Notes under the pieces: model-generated
Told to the model about the DNA's origin: nothing
The model's input: the letters and a program-made list of their open reading frames with translations, nothing else
Databases searched by the model: none
Part shown: piece by piece, positions 46,548 through 56,362 of the stretch
How positions within the stretch are numbered: position 1 is the first letter of the stretch
Layout: the number at the start of each line of letters is the position of its first letter
Program-made: the position numbers and the translations under genes
NCBI RefSeq assembly: GCF_030816235.1
Contig: NZ_JAUSXT010000001.1
Span: 1,178,001 to 1,242,000 of the forward strand
DNA length: 64,000 nucleotides
Reading direction: 5' to 3'
Source of the DNA: Microbacterium sp. W4I4
GTDB taxonomy: Bacteria > Actinomycetota > Actinomycetes > Actinomycetales > Microbacteriaceae

Positions 46548-49238
46548 ATGCCGCTCGAGCCCACGAACACCGAAGCCATCCGCGTCATCAGTCGATTCGA
46601 AGCATCCAACGGCATTCCCGACAGCATGCGCGCGGACGTGCGCATGCTGGGCGGTCTGCTCGGTCAGGTGCTGCAGGAGTCCGGCACCCCCGGACTCTTC
46701 GAGGATGTCGAGCGTCTGCGCCTGGCGACGATCCAGGCGGCGGATGCCGATGACGACGGCGCCTTCGAGCGCGCGGCCTCCATCGCCGACTCCTTCACGA
46801 TCGAGCGGGCCGACGAGGTCGCCCGTGCCTTCACCTGCTACTTCCACCTCGTGAATCTCGCCGAGGAGCACCAGCGGGTTCGCGTCCTGCGCGAACGCGC
46901 CGGAAAGCCGGCCCCCTCGACGGGCTCAGCGACCCCGCAGCGGCCGGCCGACACCGTCGCGACCGCATTCGCGCAGCTGCGCGGCGAGATCGGCGACGAG
47001 CAGGCCCGCGAGCGCCTCGCCGACCTGCGCTTCCACCCGGTCTTCACCGCGCATCCGACCGAGGCCCGCCGACGCGCGGTGTCCGGCAGCATCCGCCGCC
47101 TGTCCGAGCTGCTCACCCAGAACGACGCCGCGAGCGTCGGCGGCGCGGAGCAGAAGCGTGCGCACCGTCGGATGCTGGAGGAGATCGACACCCTGTGGCG
47201 CACCGCGCCGCTGCGCGCCCAGAAGCCCTCGCCCACCGACGAGGTGCGCACGGTCATGAGCGTGTTCGACGAGACGCTGTTCACCACCGTGCCGCACGTG
47301 TACCGCCGCATCGACGACGCTCTGCGCGGTGAGGACTCCGGCAGCTCCGCACCCCTCGTGCCCGCATTCGTGCGGGTCGGCTCCTGGGTCGGCGGCGACC
47401 GCGACGGCAATCCGTTCGTCACGGCGTCGGTCACCCGCGAGGCGGCCGACATCGCCGCCGATCACGTGCTGCGCGGGATCGAGCGGGCGATCGAGCGGAT
47501 CGGCCGCACCCTCACCCTCGACGGCGAGGGCACCCCTCCCAGCACCGATGTCGCGGGCATCTGGACGCGGTTCGAGCAGACGCACGCCAGGATCGCGGCT
47601 GAGATCGCCAAGCGCTCGCCCGACGAGCCGCACCGCCGCGTGGTTCTCTCGCTTGCCCACCGCGTGCACGCCACGCGCATCGACGCCGACGGCGCGTACG
47701 CCTCTCCCGAGGAGCTGCTGGCCGACCTGCGCGTGGTGCAGTCCTCGCTGGCGGATGCCGGCGCCACCCGCCACGCGTTCGGCGGCGTGCAGCACCTGAT
47801 CTGGCAGGTGGAGACCTACGGCTTCCACCTCACCGAGCTCGAGGTGCGCCAGCACTCGCAGGTGCACGCCGAGACCCTCGCCGAGATCGAGGCGGGCGGT
47901 GAGCTCAGCGAGCGCGCCCAGGAGGTTCTCGAGGTGTTCCGCGCGGTCGCCGACATCCAGAAGCGCTACGGACTGCGGGCAGCGGGCCGCTACGTCGTCT
48001 CCTTCACCCGCTCGGCCGCGGACCTCGCCGCCGTGCACGAGCTCGCCGCGCACGCGCTCGGCGACGACGCACCGGTGCTCGACGTGGTGCCGCTGTTCGA
48101 GACCTTCGCCGACCTGCAGGCCGCCCCCGGCATCCTCGCCGAGGTCGTGCGGTTCCCCGCGTTCCGCGCCCGACTGGAGGCCACCGGCAACCGGCTCGAG
48201 GTGATGCTCGGCTACTCCGACTCCTCCAAGGACGTCGGCCCCGTCGCCGCCACCCTGGCGCTGTACGAAGCCCAGCGCGATATCGCGCAGTGGGCCGTGG
48301 AATCCGGCATCCGCCTCACTCTCTTCCACGGCCGCGGCGGCGCGCTGGGCCGCGGTGGCGGACCGGCGAACTCCGCGATCCTCGCGCAGCCGCCGCACTC
48401 GGTCGACGGCCGCTTCAAGCTCACCGAGCAGGGCGAGGTCATCTTCGCCCGGTACGGCGAGCCCGCGATCGCGATGCGGCACATCGACCAGGTTGCGGCG
48501 GCGACGCTGCTGGCGTCTTCGCCGACCGTCGAGAAGCGCATCAGCGACGCCGCGGAGCGGTTCTCCTCGATCGCGGGCGTCATGGACGTGGCATCCCGCG
48601 ACCGATTCTTCTCGCTGGTCGCCGCCGACGGGTTCGCCCCCTGGTTCGCCACCGTCACCCCGATGGAGGAGATCGGACTGCTCGCCCTGGGTTCGCGCCC
48701 GGCGCGACGCGGCCTGTCCGTCGAATCGCTGGAGGATCTGCGGGCCATTCCGTGGGTCTTCGCGTGGACCCAGGCCCGCATCAACCTCGCCGGCTGGTTC
48801 GGCCTGGGATCGGCGCTGGATGCCGTCGGCGACGAGCAGGCGCTGATCGAGGCGTACCGCGAATGGCCGCTCCTGCACACCATGGTCGACAACGTCGCGA
48901 TGAGCCTGGCGAAGACCGACGAACGCATCGCCGGAGAGTATCTGGCCCTCGGCGATCGCGACGACCTCGCGAAGATCGTGCTGGACGAGCTGCGCCTGAC
49001 TCGTGAGTGGGTCATCCGCCTCACCGGCGGCGACGGCCTGCTCACCAACAAGCCGATCCTGCAGCGCGCCGTGCAGCTGCGCACCCCGTACGTCGACGCC
49101 CTCTCGCTGCTGCAGCTGCGCGCCCTGCGCGCCCTGCGCACGACGGCGACGACCGAGCCCGTGCAGACCCCCGACCTGCAGCGGCTCCTGCTGCTCTCCG
49201 TGAGCGGGGTCGCGGCGGGCCTGCAGAACACCGGATGA
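46548..49238 (+). CDS. ppc: Phosphoenolpyruvate carboxylase
   Basis: This 896-residue anaplerotic enzyme makes oxaloacetate from PEP and bicarbonate. The catalytic His lies in FTAHPTEARRR (about residue 170) and the glycine loop is LFHGRGGALGRGGGP (about 590). GYSDSSKDVG is also present, with the C-terminal QNTG-type ending (LQNTG). The start is ATG at 46548; TACGCT (46536-46541) ends 6 nt upstream and no ribosome site is seen, so it is probably leaderless. Between about residues 122 and 135 the coding DNA contains a copy of the TTCGACAGGCTCAG repeat, encoding a Pro/Ser/Thr linker. Confidence 0.96.
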   Translation: MPLEPTNTEAIRVISRFEASNGIPDSMRADVRMLGGLLGQVLQESGTPGLFEDVERLRLATIQAADADDDGAFERAASIADSFTIERADEVARAFTCYFHLVNLAEEHQRVRVLRERAGKPAPSTGSATPQRPADTVATAFAQLRGEIGDEQARERLADLRFHPVFTAHPTEARRRAVSGSIRRLSELLTQNDAASVGGAEQKRAHRRMLEEIDTLWRTAPLRAQKPSPTDEVRTVMSVFDETLFTTVPHVYRRIDDALRGEDSGSSAPLVPAFVRVGSWVGGDRDGNPFVTASVTREAADIAADHVLRGIERAIERIGRTLTLDGEGTPPSTDVAGIWTRFEQTHARIAAEIAKRSPDEPHRRVVLSLAHRVHATRIDADGAYASPEELLADLRVVQSSLADAGATRHAFGGVQHLIWQVETYGFHLTELEVRQHSQVHAETLAEIEAGGELSERAQEVLEVFRAVADIQKRYGLRAAGRYVVSFTRSAADLAAVHELAAHALGDDAPVLDVVPLFETFADLQAAPGILAEVVRFPAFRARLEATGNRLEVMLGYSDSSKDVGPVAATLALYEAQRDIAQWAVESGIRLTLFHGRGGALGRGGGPANSAILAQPPHSVDGRFKLTEQGEVIFARYGEPAIAMRHIDQVAAATLLASSPTVEKRISDAAERFSSIAGVMDVASRDRFFSLVAADGFAPWFATVTPMEEIGLLALGSRPARRGLSVESLEDLRAIPWVFAWTQARINLAGWFGLGSALDAVGDEQALIEAYREWPLLHTMVDNVAMSLAKTDERIAGEYLALGDRDDLAKIVLDELRLTREWVIRLTGGDGLLTNKPILQRAVQLRTPYVDALSLLQLRALRALRTTATTEPVQTPDLQRLLLLSVSGVAAGLQNTG
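46914..46935. repeat. TTCGACAGGCTCAG-family repeat inside ppc
   Basis: CCCTCGACGGGCTCAGCGAC followed by CC matches the half-site at 8319-8345 with few changes and lies in frame inside ppc. It encodes part of a low-complexity linker just before the conserved body. This suggests the element inserted or slipped into coding DNA and was tolerated. Confidence 0.6.
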
Positions 49239-49276
49239 CACGATGTCAGGGCCGCTCGGCGAGGGTTGTAGGGTGA

Positions 49277-50722
<1,446 letters not shown>

Positions 50723-50738
50723 CCCACGCCTGCTTCGT

Positions 50739-50805
50739 CGAGAAACCACTTTTCGCACGAGACATCACGCCCGGCGTGGTTTCTCACGCGGGGAGTGGTT
50801 TCTCG
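50739..50805. repeat. Nested palindromic element (GAGAAACCAC family)
   Basis: CGAGAAACCACT (50739-50750) pairs perfectly with AGTGGTTTCTCG (50794-50805). A second GTGGTTTCTC lies at 50776-50785, 19 nt before the last, with an inner CACGCC/GGCGTG hairpin. It lies between the convergent gdhA and gamma-CA-like genes, so it may also terminate both. Confidence 0.72.
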
Positions 50806-50831
50806 CGTGCGGGGATGCTGACGGGTGCCGA

Positions 50832-51452
50832 CTACGCGAGGCCGGCGCGGGTGGTGCCGACGTGACGGTCGTCCGCGTGTCGGGCCAATGAGCTGGCGTA
50901 GCGCTCGGTGAGCTGCACCATCAGGTCGGGGGTGTCCCGGTCGACGCCGAAGACGTGACCGGGGAAGTCCAGCTCGGGCATGGCCTGGGCGATCTCATCG
51001 GCCTGATCGGGTGAGAACAGCTGAACGGGGTCGCCGGCCGCGACCCAGCCGATCGGCACGACCGTGCCCTCCGGCAGGACGGCCCGCCGCTGCACGATCG
51101 CATTGACACGGATCTCGCAGTGCGCCCCGACCAGAGCGCCGTTGAACACGCGCGCGCCGGAGGCGAAGAACACCTCCTCGCCGACCGTCGCGCCGGCGAT
51201 GCTGGCCAGCGTGCCGACGAGCGTGTGCGAGCCGATGTGCACCGCGTTGGCCGCGGTGGCGCGGATCAGGGCGTTCTCCATCACGATCACGTGCTCGCCG
51301 AGCGTGATCGGCCCGCCCTCGGCAGTGATCACGGCGCCGTGCAGCACCTGGCAGTCCGGTCCGATCTCCACGTCGCCGGAGATGACCGCGGTCGGCGCCA
51401 CGACGGCGGTGTCGTGGATGCGGGGCCGAGCCCCGAGGTGCTCGTAGATCAT
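50832..51452 (-). CDS. Gamma-carbonic-anhydrase-like left-handed beta-helix protein
   Basis: This 206-residue protein is built of hexapeptide repeats (TAVISGDVEIGPDCQVLHGAV, ALIRATAANAVHIGSHTLVG) with a C-terminal helix. It resembles gamma-CA proteins, but the segment that normally reads GHGAxLHG is here VGTLASIAG. Two usual zinc histidines therefore appear to be missing, and carbonic anhydrase activity is doubtful. An acyltransferase-like or structural role is possible. TAGTCT (51459-51464) ends 6 nt before the ATG, probably leaderless. Confidence 0.82.
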   Translation of the reverse strand: MIYEHLGARPRIHDTAVVAPTAVISGDVEIGPDCQVLHGAVITAEGGPITLGEHVIVMENALIRATAANAVHIGSHTLVGTLASIAGATVGEEVFFASGARVFNGALVGAHCEIRVNAIVQRRAVLPEGTVVPIGWVAAGDPVQLFSPDQADEIAQAMPELDFPGHVFGVDRDTPDLMVQLTERYASSLARHADDRHVGTTRAGLA

Positions 51453-51461
51453 GCCGCCAGA

Positions 51462-53138
51462 CTAGTCGTGCCTCCCGGCCGGGCGGTACCGTCCGAGCCG
51501 CTCGTCGACGTCTTCCTCCGCCACGACCGCGCTGGAGGAGAACCCGAGCACGGACGTCGTGAAGCGATCCGCTGTGAGGGCGCGGAGTCGAGTGGCGGTG
51601 CGAGCCCGGGCGGTCGCTGTGCGCGGCGTGCGCCGCAGCAGGGCGATCTCGCCGAAGCCCTCCCCCGGCCCCAGTGTCGTGATGTGCCGGCCGTCGCCGA
51701 TGACGTCGATCTCGCCGGATTCGATCACGTAGTAGCGGTCGCCGACCTCTCCCTGCGCGAAGACGGTCGCCCCGGCATCGACGTCGACCGGCTCCAGGCC
51801 CCGCGCGAGCATCTCGATCACCGGCAGAGGCAACGGGTCGAGCATGGGCACGCGCTTGAGCAGTCCGAGCTCCTCGTCGAGGTCCTGCACGGTCCGGTCG
51901 ATGCGGCGGATCCGCCACCACGAGGCGACAGCCAGTACGGGACAGAGCAGACCGACGATGATCAGCGCGGGGCGGATGCCGAATCCCTCGATCAGCGCCG
52001 AGGCGACCAGCGAGCCGACGCCGATCGACACGGCCACCAGGGTTTCGAGCAGACCGAAGACGCGCGCCATCACCGCATCCGGCGTCAGCCTTCCGACCAG
52101 AGTGAAGCCCCCGGCGTCGATCAGCGCGTTCGCGACGCCGACGGCGGCGAGCAGCAGCAGCGCGGGCGTCTGCTGCGGGAACACCCCGATGAGGGCGATC
52201 GGCGCTCCCCACACGGCCACGCCGATCGCGAACCAGGCGCCCAGACGCCAGGTGCTGACGAGCATGGAGGCGGCGAGCGAGCCGCAGACCGCGCCGACGC
52301 CGAGCGCCGACATCAGTGCTCCGGCGCCGGAGTCGCCCATGTCGAGGAGTTCGATGGCGACCACCACCGAGAACACCGTCAGCGCACCGCGGGTGAAGGT
52401 CTGGGCGGCGACGAGCAGCAGGATCAGCAGCAGTCCACGATTGTCCGTCACGGCTCTGATGCCCTCGACGACCTCGGTCATCAGGGACGGCACGCGAGCC
52501 GCGCGCGGTGCGTGCCCGGACGGCGCCGATTCGTACTTCAGGCGCGTCACCAGCAGCGCCGCGCAGAACGCCGACCCGGCGGCGACGGCAAGCACGGCCG
52601 AGGAGTCCACGAGCGCCAGCAGCACAGCGGCGACGAGCGGTCCGATCAGGCTCGCCAGGGAATCCAGCATTCCGCGAACGACGTTCGCCCCGGCCAGCTC
52701 GTTGCCTGTGCGGCAGAGCCCGGGGAGAAGCGCGGAGTGCGCCGGTCGGAACAGCGAGGCAGCCACCGATGATGCTGCGGCGACGGCGTACACGGCGAAG
52801 ACCGGACCGGAGAGCGCGACGATCAGGGCGGCGATGCCCATCGCCGCCCCGCGTGCTGCGGACACGATGAACAGCACTCGCTCCCGCCTGCCGCGATCGG
52901 CGAGCGGGGCGAGCAGCGGAGTGAGCACCGCGCTGGGCAGCACCGTCACCAGCCCGACGATGCCCACCGCGAGCGCGCCTCCGGCGTCGTAGGCGACGAT
53001 GCTGAGCGCGACCGTGAACGCGCACTCGGCGGCCCAGGCGGCGAAGAAACTCAGCTGCGCGCGCCGGAGACTGACATTGCGCCAGTTCGCGGCGAACGCC
53101 CCCAGCGCCTCTCGCAGCCGGCCCGTACGACGGGTCAT
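51462..53138 (-). CDS. MFS transporter fused to a cyclic-nucleotide-binding domain
   Basis: In this 558-residue fusion, residues about 1-415 form a 12-helix MFS permease resembling exporters (VGIVGLVTVLPSAVLTPLLAPLADRGRR between helices 2 and 3). Residues about 430-550 form a cNMP-binding beta-roll with the cassette FGEIALLRRTPRTATARA, which keeps the Glu and Arg that contact the nucleotide phosphate and ribose. This suggests transport gated or regulated by cAMP-type ligands. TAGATT (53145-53150) ends 6 nt before the ATG. The substrate is unknown. Confidence 0.86.
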   Translation of the reverse strand: MTRRTGRLREALGAFAANWRNVSLRRAQLSFFAAWAAECAFTVALSIVAYDAGGALAVGIVGLVTVLPSAVLTPLLAPLADRGRRERVLFIVSAARGAAMGIAALIVALSGPVFAVYAVAAASSVAASLFRPAHSALLPGLCRTGNELAGANVVRGMLDSLASLIGPLVAAVLLALVDSSAVLAVAAGSAFCAALLVTRLKYESAPSGHAPRAARVPSLMTEVVEGIRAVTDNRGLLLILLLVAAQTFTRGALTVFSVVVAIELLDMGDSGAGALMSALGVGAVCGSLAASMLVSTWRLGAWFAIGVAVWGAPIALIGVFPQQTPALLLLAAVGVANALIDAGGFTLVGRLTPDAVMARVFGLLETLVAVSIGVGSLVASALIEGFGIRPALIIVGLLCPVLAVASWWRIRRIDRTVQDLDEELGLLKRVPMLDPLPLPVIEMLARGLEPVDVDAGATVFAQGEVGDRYYVIESGEIDVIGDGRHITTLGPGEGFGEIALLRRTPRTATARARTATRLRALTADRFTTSVLGFSSSAVVAEEDVDERLGRYRPAGRHD

Positions 53139-53185
53139 GACGCGAATCTAGCCCTCCGCGGAGCCTGACCGCTAGTGGGAGGACG

Positions 53186-54223
53186 TCATGGGGCGCGCAG
53201 CACCGCCGGCAGGACGATGTGCACCTCGGGGATCATGCCGGGGGTCACGCGCTTGCGGAAGATCCAGTAACTCCACGCCTGGTACAGGATGATCACCGGC
53301 AGCGAGACGCCTGCCACGACCGTCATCACGCCGAGCGTGTAGGGACCGTTGGCGGCGTTCCAGACGGTGAGGTCGAAGGCCGCATCCACCGTCGAGGGCA
53401 GCACCAGCGGGAACAGAGCCGCGAAGATCGCCGCCACACCGAACAGGCCGAACCCGGCGTATCCCATGAACGCATAGCCCTCGTTGCGGCGGCGAGCAGC
53501 CAGCCAGCCGAGCACGGCGGCTACGACGGCCAGCGCGATGAGCGCCCAGGAGAGCACCCCGCCACCGTGGCGCATCTGCACGAGGATCGCCCAGATCGCT
53601 GCGGGCACCAGGCACAGCGGCGCCCAGCGGGCGGCGAACCGACCGGCGCGGTCGCGCACCGGACCGTCCGCCTTGAGCCCGAGGAAGGTCGCAGCGTGCG
53701 CGAGGGCGAAGCCGACCACGGCGAGTCCGCCCAGCACGGCGGGCACGGTGAGCCAGACGAAGGGACCGCCGACGCGATCGCCGTTCGCATCGATCGGCAG
53801 TCCGGTGGTGGTCAGCGCGAGCGCCGCACCGATGCAGAACGTCACGATGAGCGAACCGAGTCCGATCATCCAGGTCCAGAAGGTGCGCCAGCGCTCGGTG
53901 TGGATCTTGCCGCGGTATTCGATGCCGACGGCGCGCACGATCAGCCCGACCAGCGTGATCGTCAGCGGCACGTACAGGGTCGAGAACAGCGAGGCGTACC
54001 AGGCGGGGAAGGCGGCGAACATCGCGGCGCCCGCGGTGATCAGCCAGACCTCGTTGCCGTCCCACACCGGGCCGATCGTGTTGAGCATGACCCGGCGGTC
54101 GCGCTCGTCGCGCGTGGAGAAGATCATGTGCATGCCGACGCCGAGGTCGAAGCCCTCCAGCAGCAGGTAACCGAGCCAGAGCACGGCGATCGCGATGAAC
54201 CAGACGACGGGAAGCGGTTCCAT
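53186..54223 (-). CDS. cydB: Cytochrome bd oxidase subunit II
   Basis: CydB is the non-haem scaffold subunit of the bd-type quinol oxidase. The 345-residue membrane protein has about nine helices and the family start VVWFIAIAVLWLGYLLLEGFDLGVGM, plus GPVWDGNEVWL and ILYQAWSYWIF. It lies 27 nt after cydA with AAAGG before the ATG. No small CydX-like frame with coding features was seen after it. Confidence 0.95.
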   Translation of the reverse strand: MEPLPVVWFIAIAVLWLGYLLLEGFDLGVGMHMIFSTRDERDRRVMLNTIGPVWDGNEVWLITAGAAMFAAFPAWYASLFSTLYVPLTITLVGLIVRAVGIEYRGKIHTERWRTFWTWMIGLGSLIVTFCIGAALALTTTGLPIDANGDRVGGPFVWLTVPAVLGGLAVVGFALAHAATFLGLKADGPVRDRAGRFAARWAPLCLVPAAIWAILVQMRHGGGVLSWALIALAVVAAVLGWLAARRRNEGYAFMGYAGFGLFGVAAIFAALFPLVLPSTVDAAFDLTVWNAANGPYTLGVMTVVAGVSLPVIILYQAWSYWIFRKRVTPGMIPEVHIVLPAVLRAP

Positions 54224-54250
54224 TTCCTTTGTTCCTCTCGGATCGGCCGG

Positions 54251-55837
54251 TCAGTAGGCGAAGGCGAGCACGTCGCCCTGCTTCTCGCCGCTGTCGGGTC
54301 CGTCGCCGGGGTCGCCGTGGGGCGCGCTCAGCTCGGGCATGGAGGCGGCCACACCGCCGCGGACGTACTTGACCATGAGGTACCCCTCGATCACGAGCAT
54401 GACGCCGTAGACCAGGCTGAGCGTGATCACGGAGAAGAGCATCTCCCCCGCGGTCACTCCCGGCGAGACCGCGGCGGCGGTGAACATGAAGACCCCGTCG
54501 ACGCCGGAGGGATCGGGATTCGGCGCCACCACGAAGGGCTGTCGGCCGAGTTCTGTGAAGATCCAGCCGGCGATGTTCGCGGCGAAGGGCGCGACCATGC
54601 CGAGCAGCGCGAGCCGCATGATCCACGGCGAGCGCGGCACGGTGCCCTTCCGTGTCAGCCAGACCGCCACGACTGCGCCGAAGGCGACGACCGCGCCGAG
54701 GCCGATCATCAGGCGGAAGCCCCAATAGGTCACCCACATCAGCGGCACGTAGTCGATCTCGGCGCCTGCGTGCGTGCCGTACAGCGCGTCGTCCGGGATG
54801 GTGGCGCCGTACTGGTCGACGTAGCGCGGCTCAAGGTCGCGGATACCGGGCATGTCGGCGCCCCACTCCCCCGTTCCGAGGAAGCCGAGGGCGCCCGGGA
54901 CCTCGATGAGCGTGACGACGTCGCCGCAGTCGGTGGATCCGGGGTCGCCGAGCGAGAGCACCGAGAAGGACGAGCCGGTGTGGCAGGCGGCTTCGGCTGC
55001 GGCCATCTTCATGGGCTGCTGCTCGTACATGAGCTTGCCCTGGATGTCGCCGGTCACGACCGTGCCGAGGAAGCCCAGCACGGCGATGACCGCGCCGAGG
55101 CGCAGCGACCAGATCCACACGCCGTGATCGGTGCGGTCGCGGCCGGGTGCGGCATCCGTCTCTCCGACGATCACGTGGCCGGTCTCGTCGACCGTGTCGA
55201 TGCCGTCGTGGCGGCGGCGCCACAGGTGGTACCAGGAGATTCCGATCAGGAACATTCCCGCGACGACCAGCGCGCCGAGGATCGTGTGCGTGTACGCGGC
55301 CAGCGCGGTGCTGTTGGTCAGGACGGCCCAGACGTCGGTCATCACCGGTCGCCCGTCCGCGCTCATCTCGACGCCGACCGGATGCTGCATCCACGAGTTC
55401 GCCACGATGATGAAGAACGCGGAGATCCAGGAGCCGATCACCGCGCACCAGAGCGCGGTGAGGTGCAGGCCCTTGCGCAGGCGTCCCCAGCCGAAGATCC
55501 AGATACCGAGGAATGTCGATTCGACGAAGAAGGCCAGCAGCCCCTCCATCGCGAGCGGTGCGCCGAAGACGTCGCCGACGAAGCGGGAGTACTCGCTCCA
55601 CGCCATGCCGAACTGGAACTCCTGTACGAGCCCGGTGGCGACGCCGATGATGAAGTTGATCAGGTAGACCTTGCCCCAGAACTTGGTCATGCGCAGGAAC
55701 TTCTCGTCCCCCGTGCGCACCCACCGGGTCTGCATGATGGCGACCATCATGCCCAGCCCCAGAGTGAGCGGGACCATGAGGAAGTGATAGACGGTCGTGA
55801 TGCCGAACTGCCACCGGGCGATGTCGAGCACGTCCAC
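54251..55837 (-). CDS. cydA: Cytochrome bd oxidase subunit I
   Basis: CydA holds the three haems and the quinol site of the high-affinity terminal oxidase. The 528-residue protein has the haem ligand His18 (TTVYHFLMVPL), His in AAYTHTILGAL (about residue 188), and the Met ligand region KLMYEQQPMKMAAAEA. A Q-loop of the short type ends at GRQPFVVAPNPD. The start is GTG at 55837 with AAGGAG 7 nt upstream. The promoter -10 TAGAAT (55892-55897, minus) lies inside operator 1 of the BlaI-type repressor, so repression by that protein is likely. Confidence 0.96.
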   Translation of the reverse strand: MDVLDIARWQFGITTVYHFLMVPLTLGLGMMVAIMQTRWVRTGDEKFLRMTKFWGKVYLINFIIGVATGLVQEFQFGMAWSEYSRFVGDVFGAPLAMEGLLAFFVESTFLGIWIFGWGRLRKGLHLTALWCAVIGSWISAFFIIVANSWMQHPVGVEMSADGRPVMTDVWAVLTNSTALAAYTHTILGALVVAGMFLIGISWYHLWRRRHDGIDTVDETGHVIVGETDAAPGRDRTDHGVWIWSLRLGAVIAVLGFLGTVVTGDIQGKLMYEQQPMKMAAAEAACHTGSSFSVLSLGDPGSTDCGDVVTLIEVPGALGFLGTGEWGADMPGIRDLEPRYVDQYGATIPDDALYGTHAGAEIDYVPLMWVTYWGFRLMIGLGAVVAFGAVVAVWLTRKGTVPRSPWIMRLALLGMVAPFAANIAGWIFTELGRQPFVVAPNPDPSGVDGVFMFTAAAVSPGVTAGEMLFSVITLSLVYGVMLVIEGYLMVKYVRGGVAASMPELSAPHGDPGDGPDSGEKQGDVLAFAY

Positions 55838-55893
55838 GCGGAATCTCCTTCTGGGTGCGGCGTCGGTCGGCGATTCTCGCCGGCACTCTTGAA

Positions 55894-55952
55894 TTCTACG
55901 TCACGTAGAACTATTTCGACAGAGCATAGAACAATTTCGACAACTGGTAGAA
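55894..55952. promoter_or_regulatory. Three 21-bp-phased BlaI-type operators between cydA and the repressor gene
   Basis: Three 17-nt sites of the form TTCNAC-N5-RTAGAA start at 55894, 55915 and 55936. The first is perfect (TTCTAC-GTCAC-GTAGAA). The others are TTCGAC-AGAGC-ATAGAA and TTCGAC-AACTG-GTAGAA. Start-to-start spacing is exactly 21 bp, two helical turns. The outer TAGAAT sequences also serve as -10 boxes for cydA (minus) and the repressor (plus). A fourth perfect site lies in front of cydDC (60556-60572). Confidence 0.75.
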
Positions 55953-55995
55953 TCGAGGATGCGGTGTGCAGGATGCCGCGACGGAGGAGGCCGCT

Positions 55996-56352
55996 ATGGG
56001 AACGCTCGGAGAACTGGAACGCGCCGTCATGGACGCCCTTTGGGATGCCGACGGCTCGCTGAGCGCCTACGACGTGCAGCACCGCCTCGAGACCGAGGGT
56101 CGCTCCCTCGCCGCCACCACCCTGCTGACCGTGCTGTCACGCCTGGAGAAGAAGGGCTTCGTCAGCTCCGACCGCTCCTCTCGCCCGCACCACTACACGG
56201 CGATCGCCTCCCGCGCCGATCACGTCGCAGAGCTCATGCACTCGGTGCTGGGCGACGCCGCCGATCGCACCGCCGTGCTGGAGCGCTTCGTGGGCGGCGT
56301 GTCCGTGGAGGACGCGGCGATCCTTCGTCAGCTGCTCGGGCGCACGAGCTGA
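55996..56352 (+). CDS. BlaI/MecI/CopY-type winged-helix repressor
   Basis: This 118-residue penicillinase-repressor-type regulator has a winged helix at about residues 5-72 (MGTLGELERAVMDALWDADG, TTLLTVLSRLEKKGFV) and a C-terminal dimerisation helix. It is paired with an M56 peptidase gene 10 nt downstream, as in blaI-blaR1, but placed between cydAB and cydDC and with no beta-lactamase nearby. The ATG at 55996 follows GGAGGAGG at 55983-55990. Its operator repeats occur in front of cydA, itself and cydDC, so it is likely the local repressor of cytochrome bd expression. Confidence 0.9.
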   Translation: MGTLGELERAVMDALWDADGSLSAYDVQHRLETEGRSLAATTLLTVLSRLEKKGFVSSDRSSRPHHYTAIASRADHVAELMHSVLGDAADRTAVLERFVGGVSVEDAAILRQLLGRTS

Positions 56353-56362
56353 GTCCTCTGCG

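Noticed and set aside
53139..53185. Search for a small CydX-like subunit after cydB
   Set aside because: Only 47 nt separate cydB from the MFS gene start region and no short hydrophobic frame is present.
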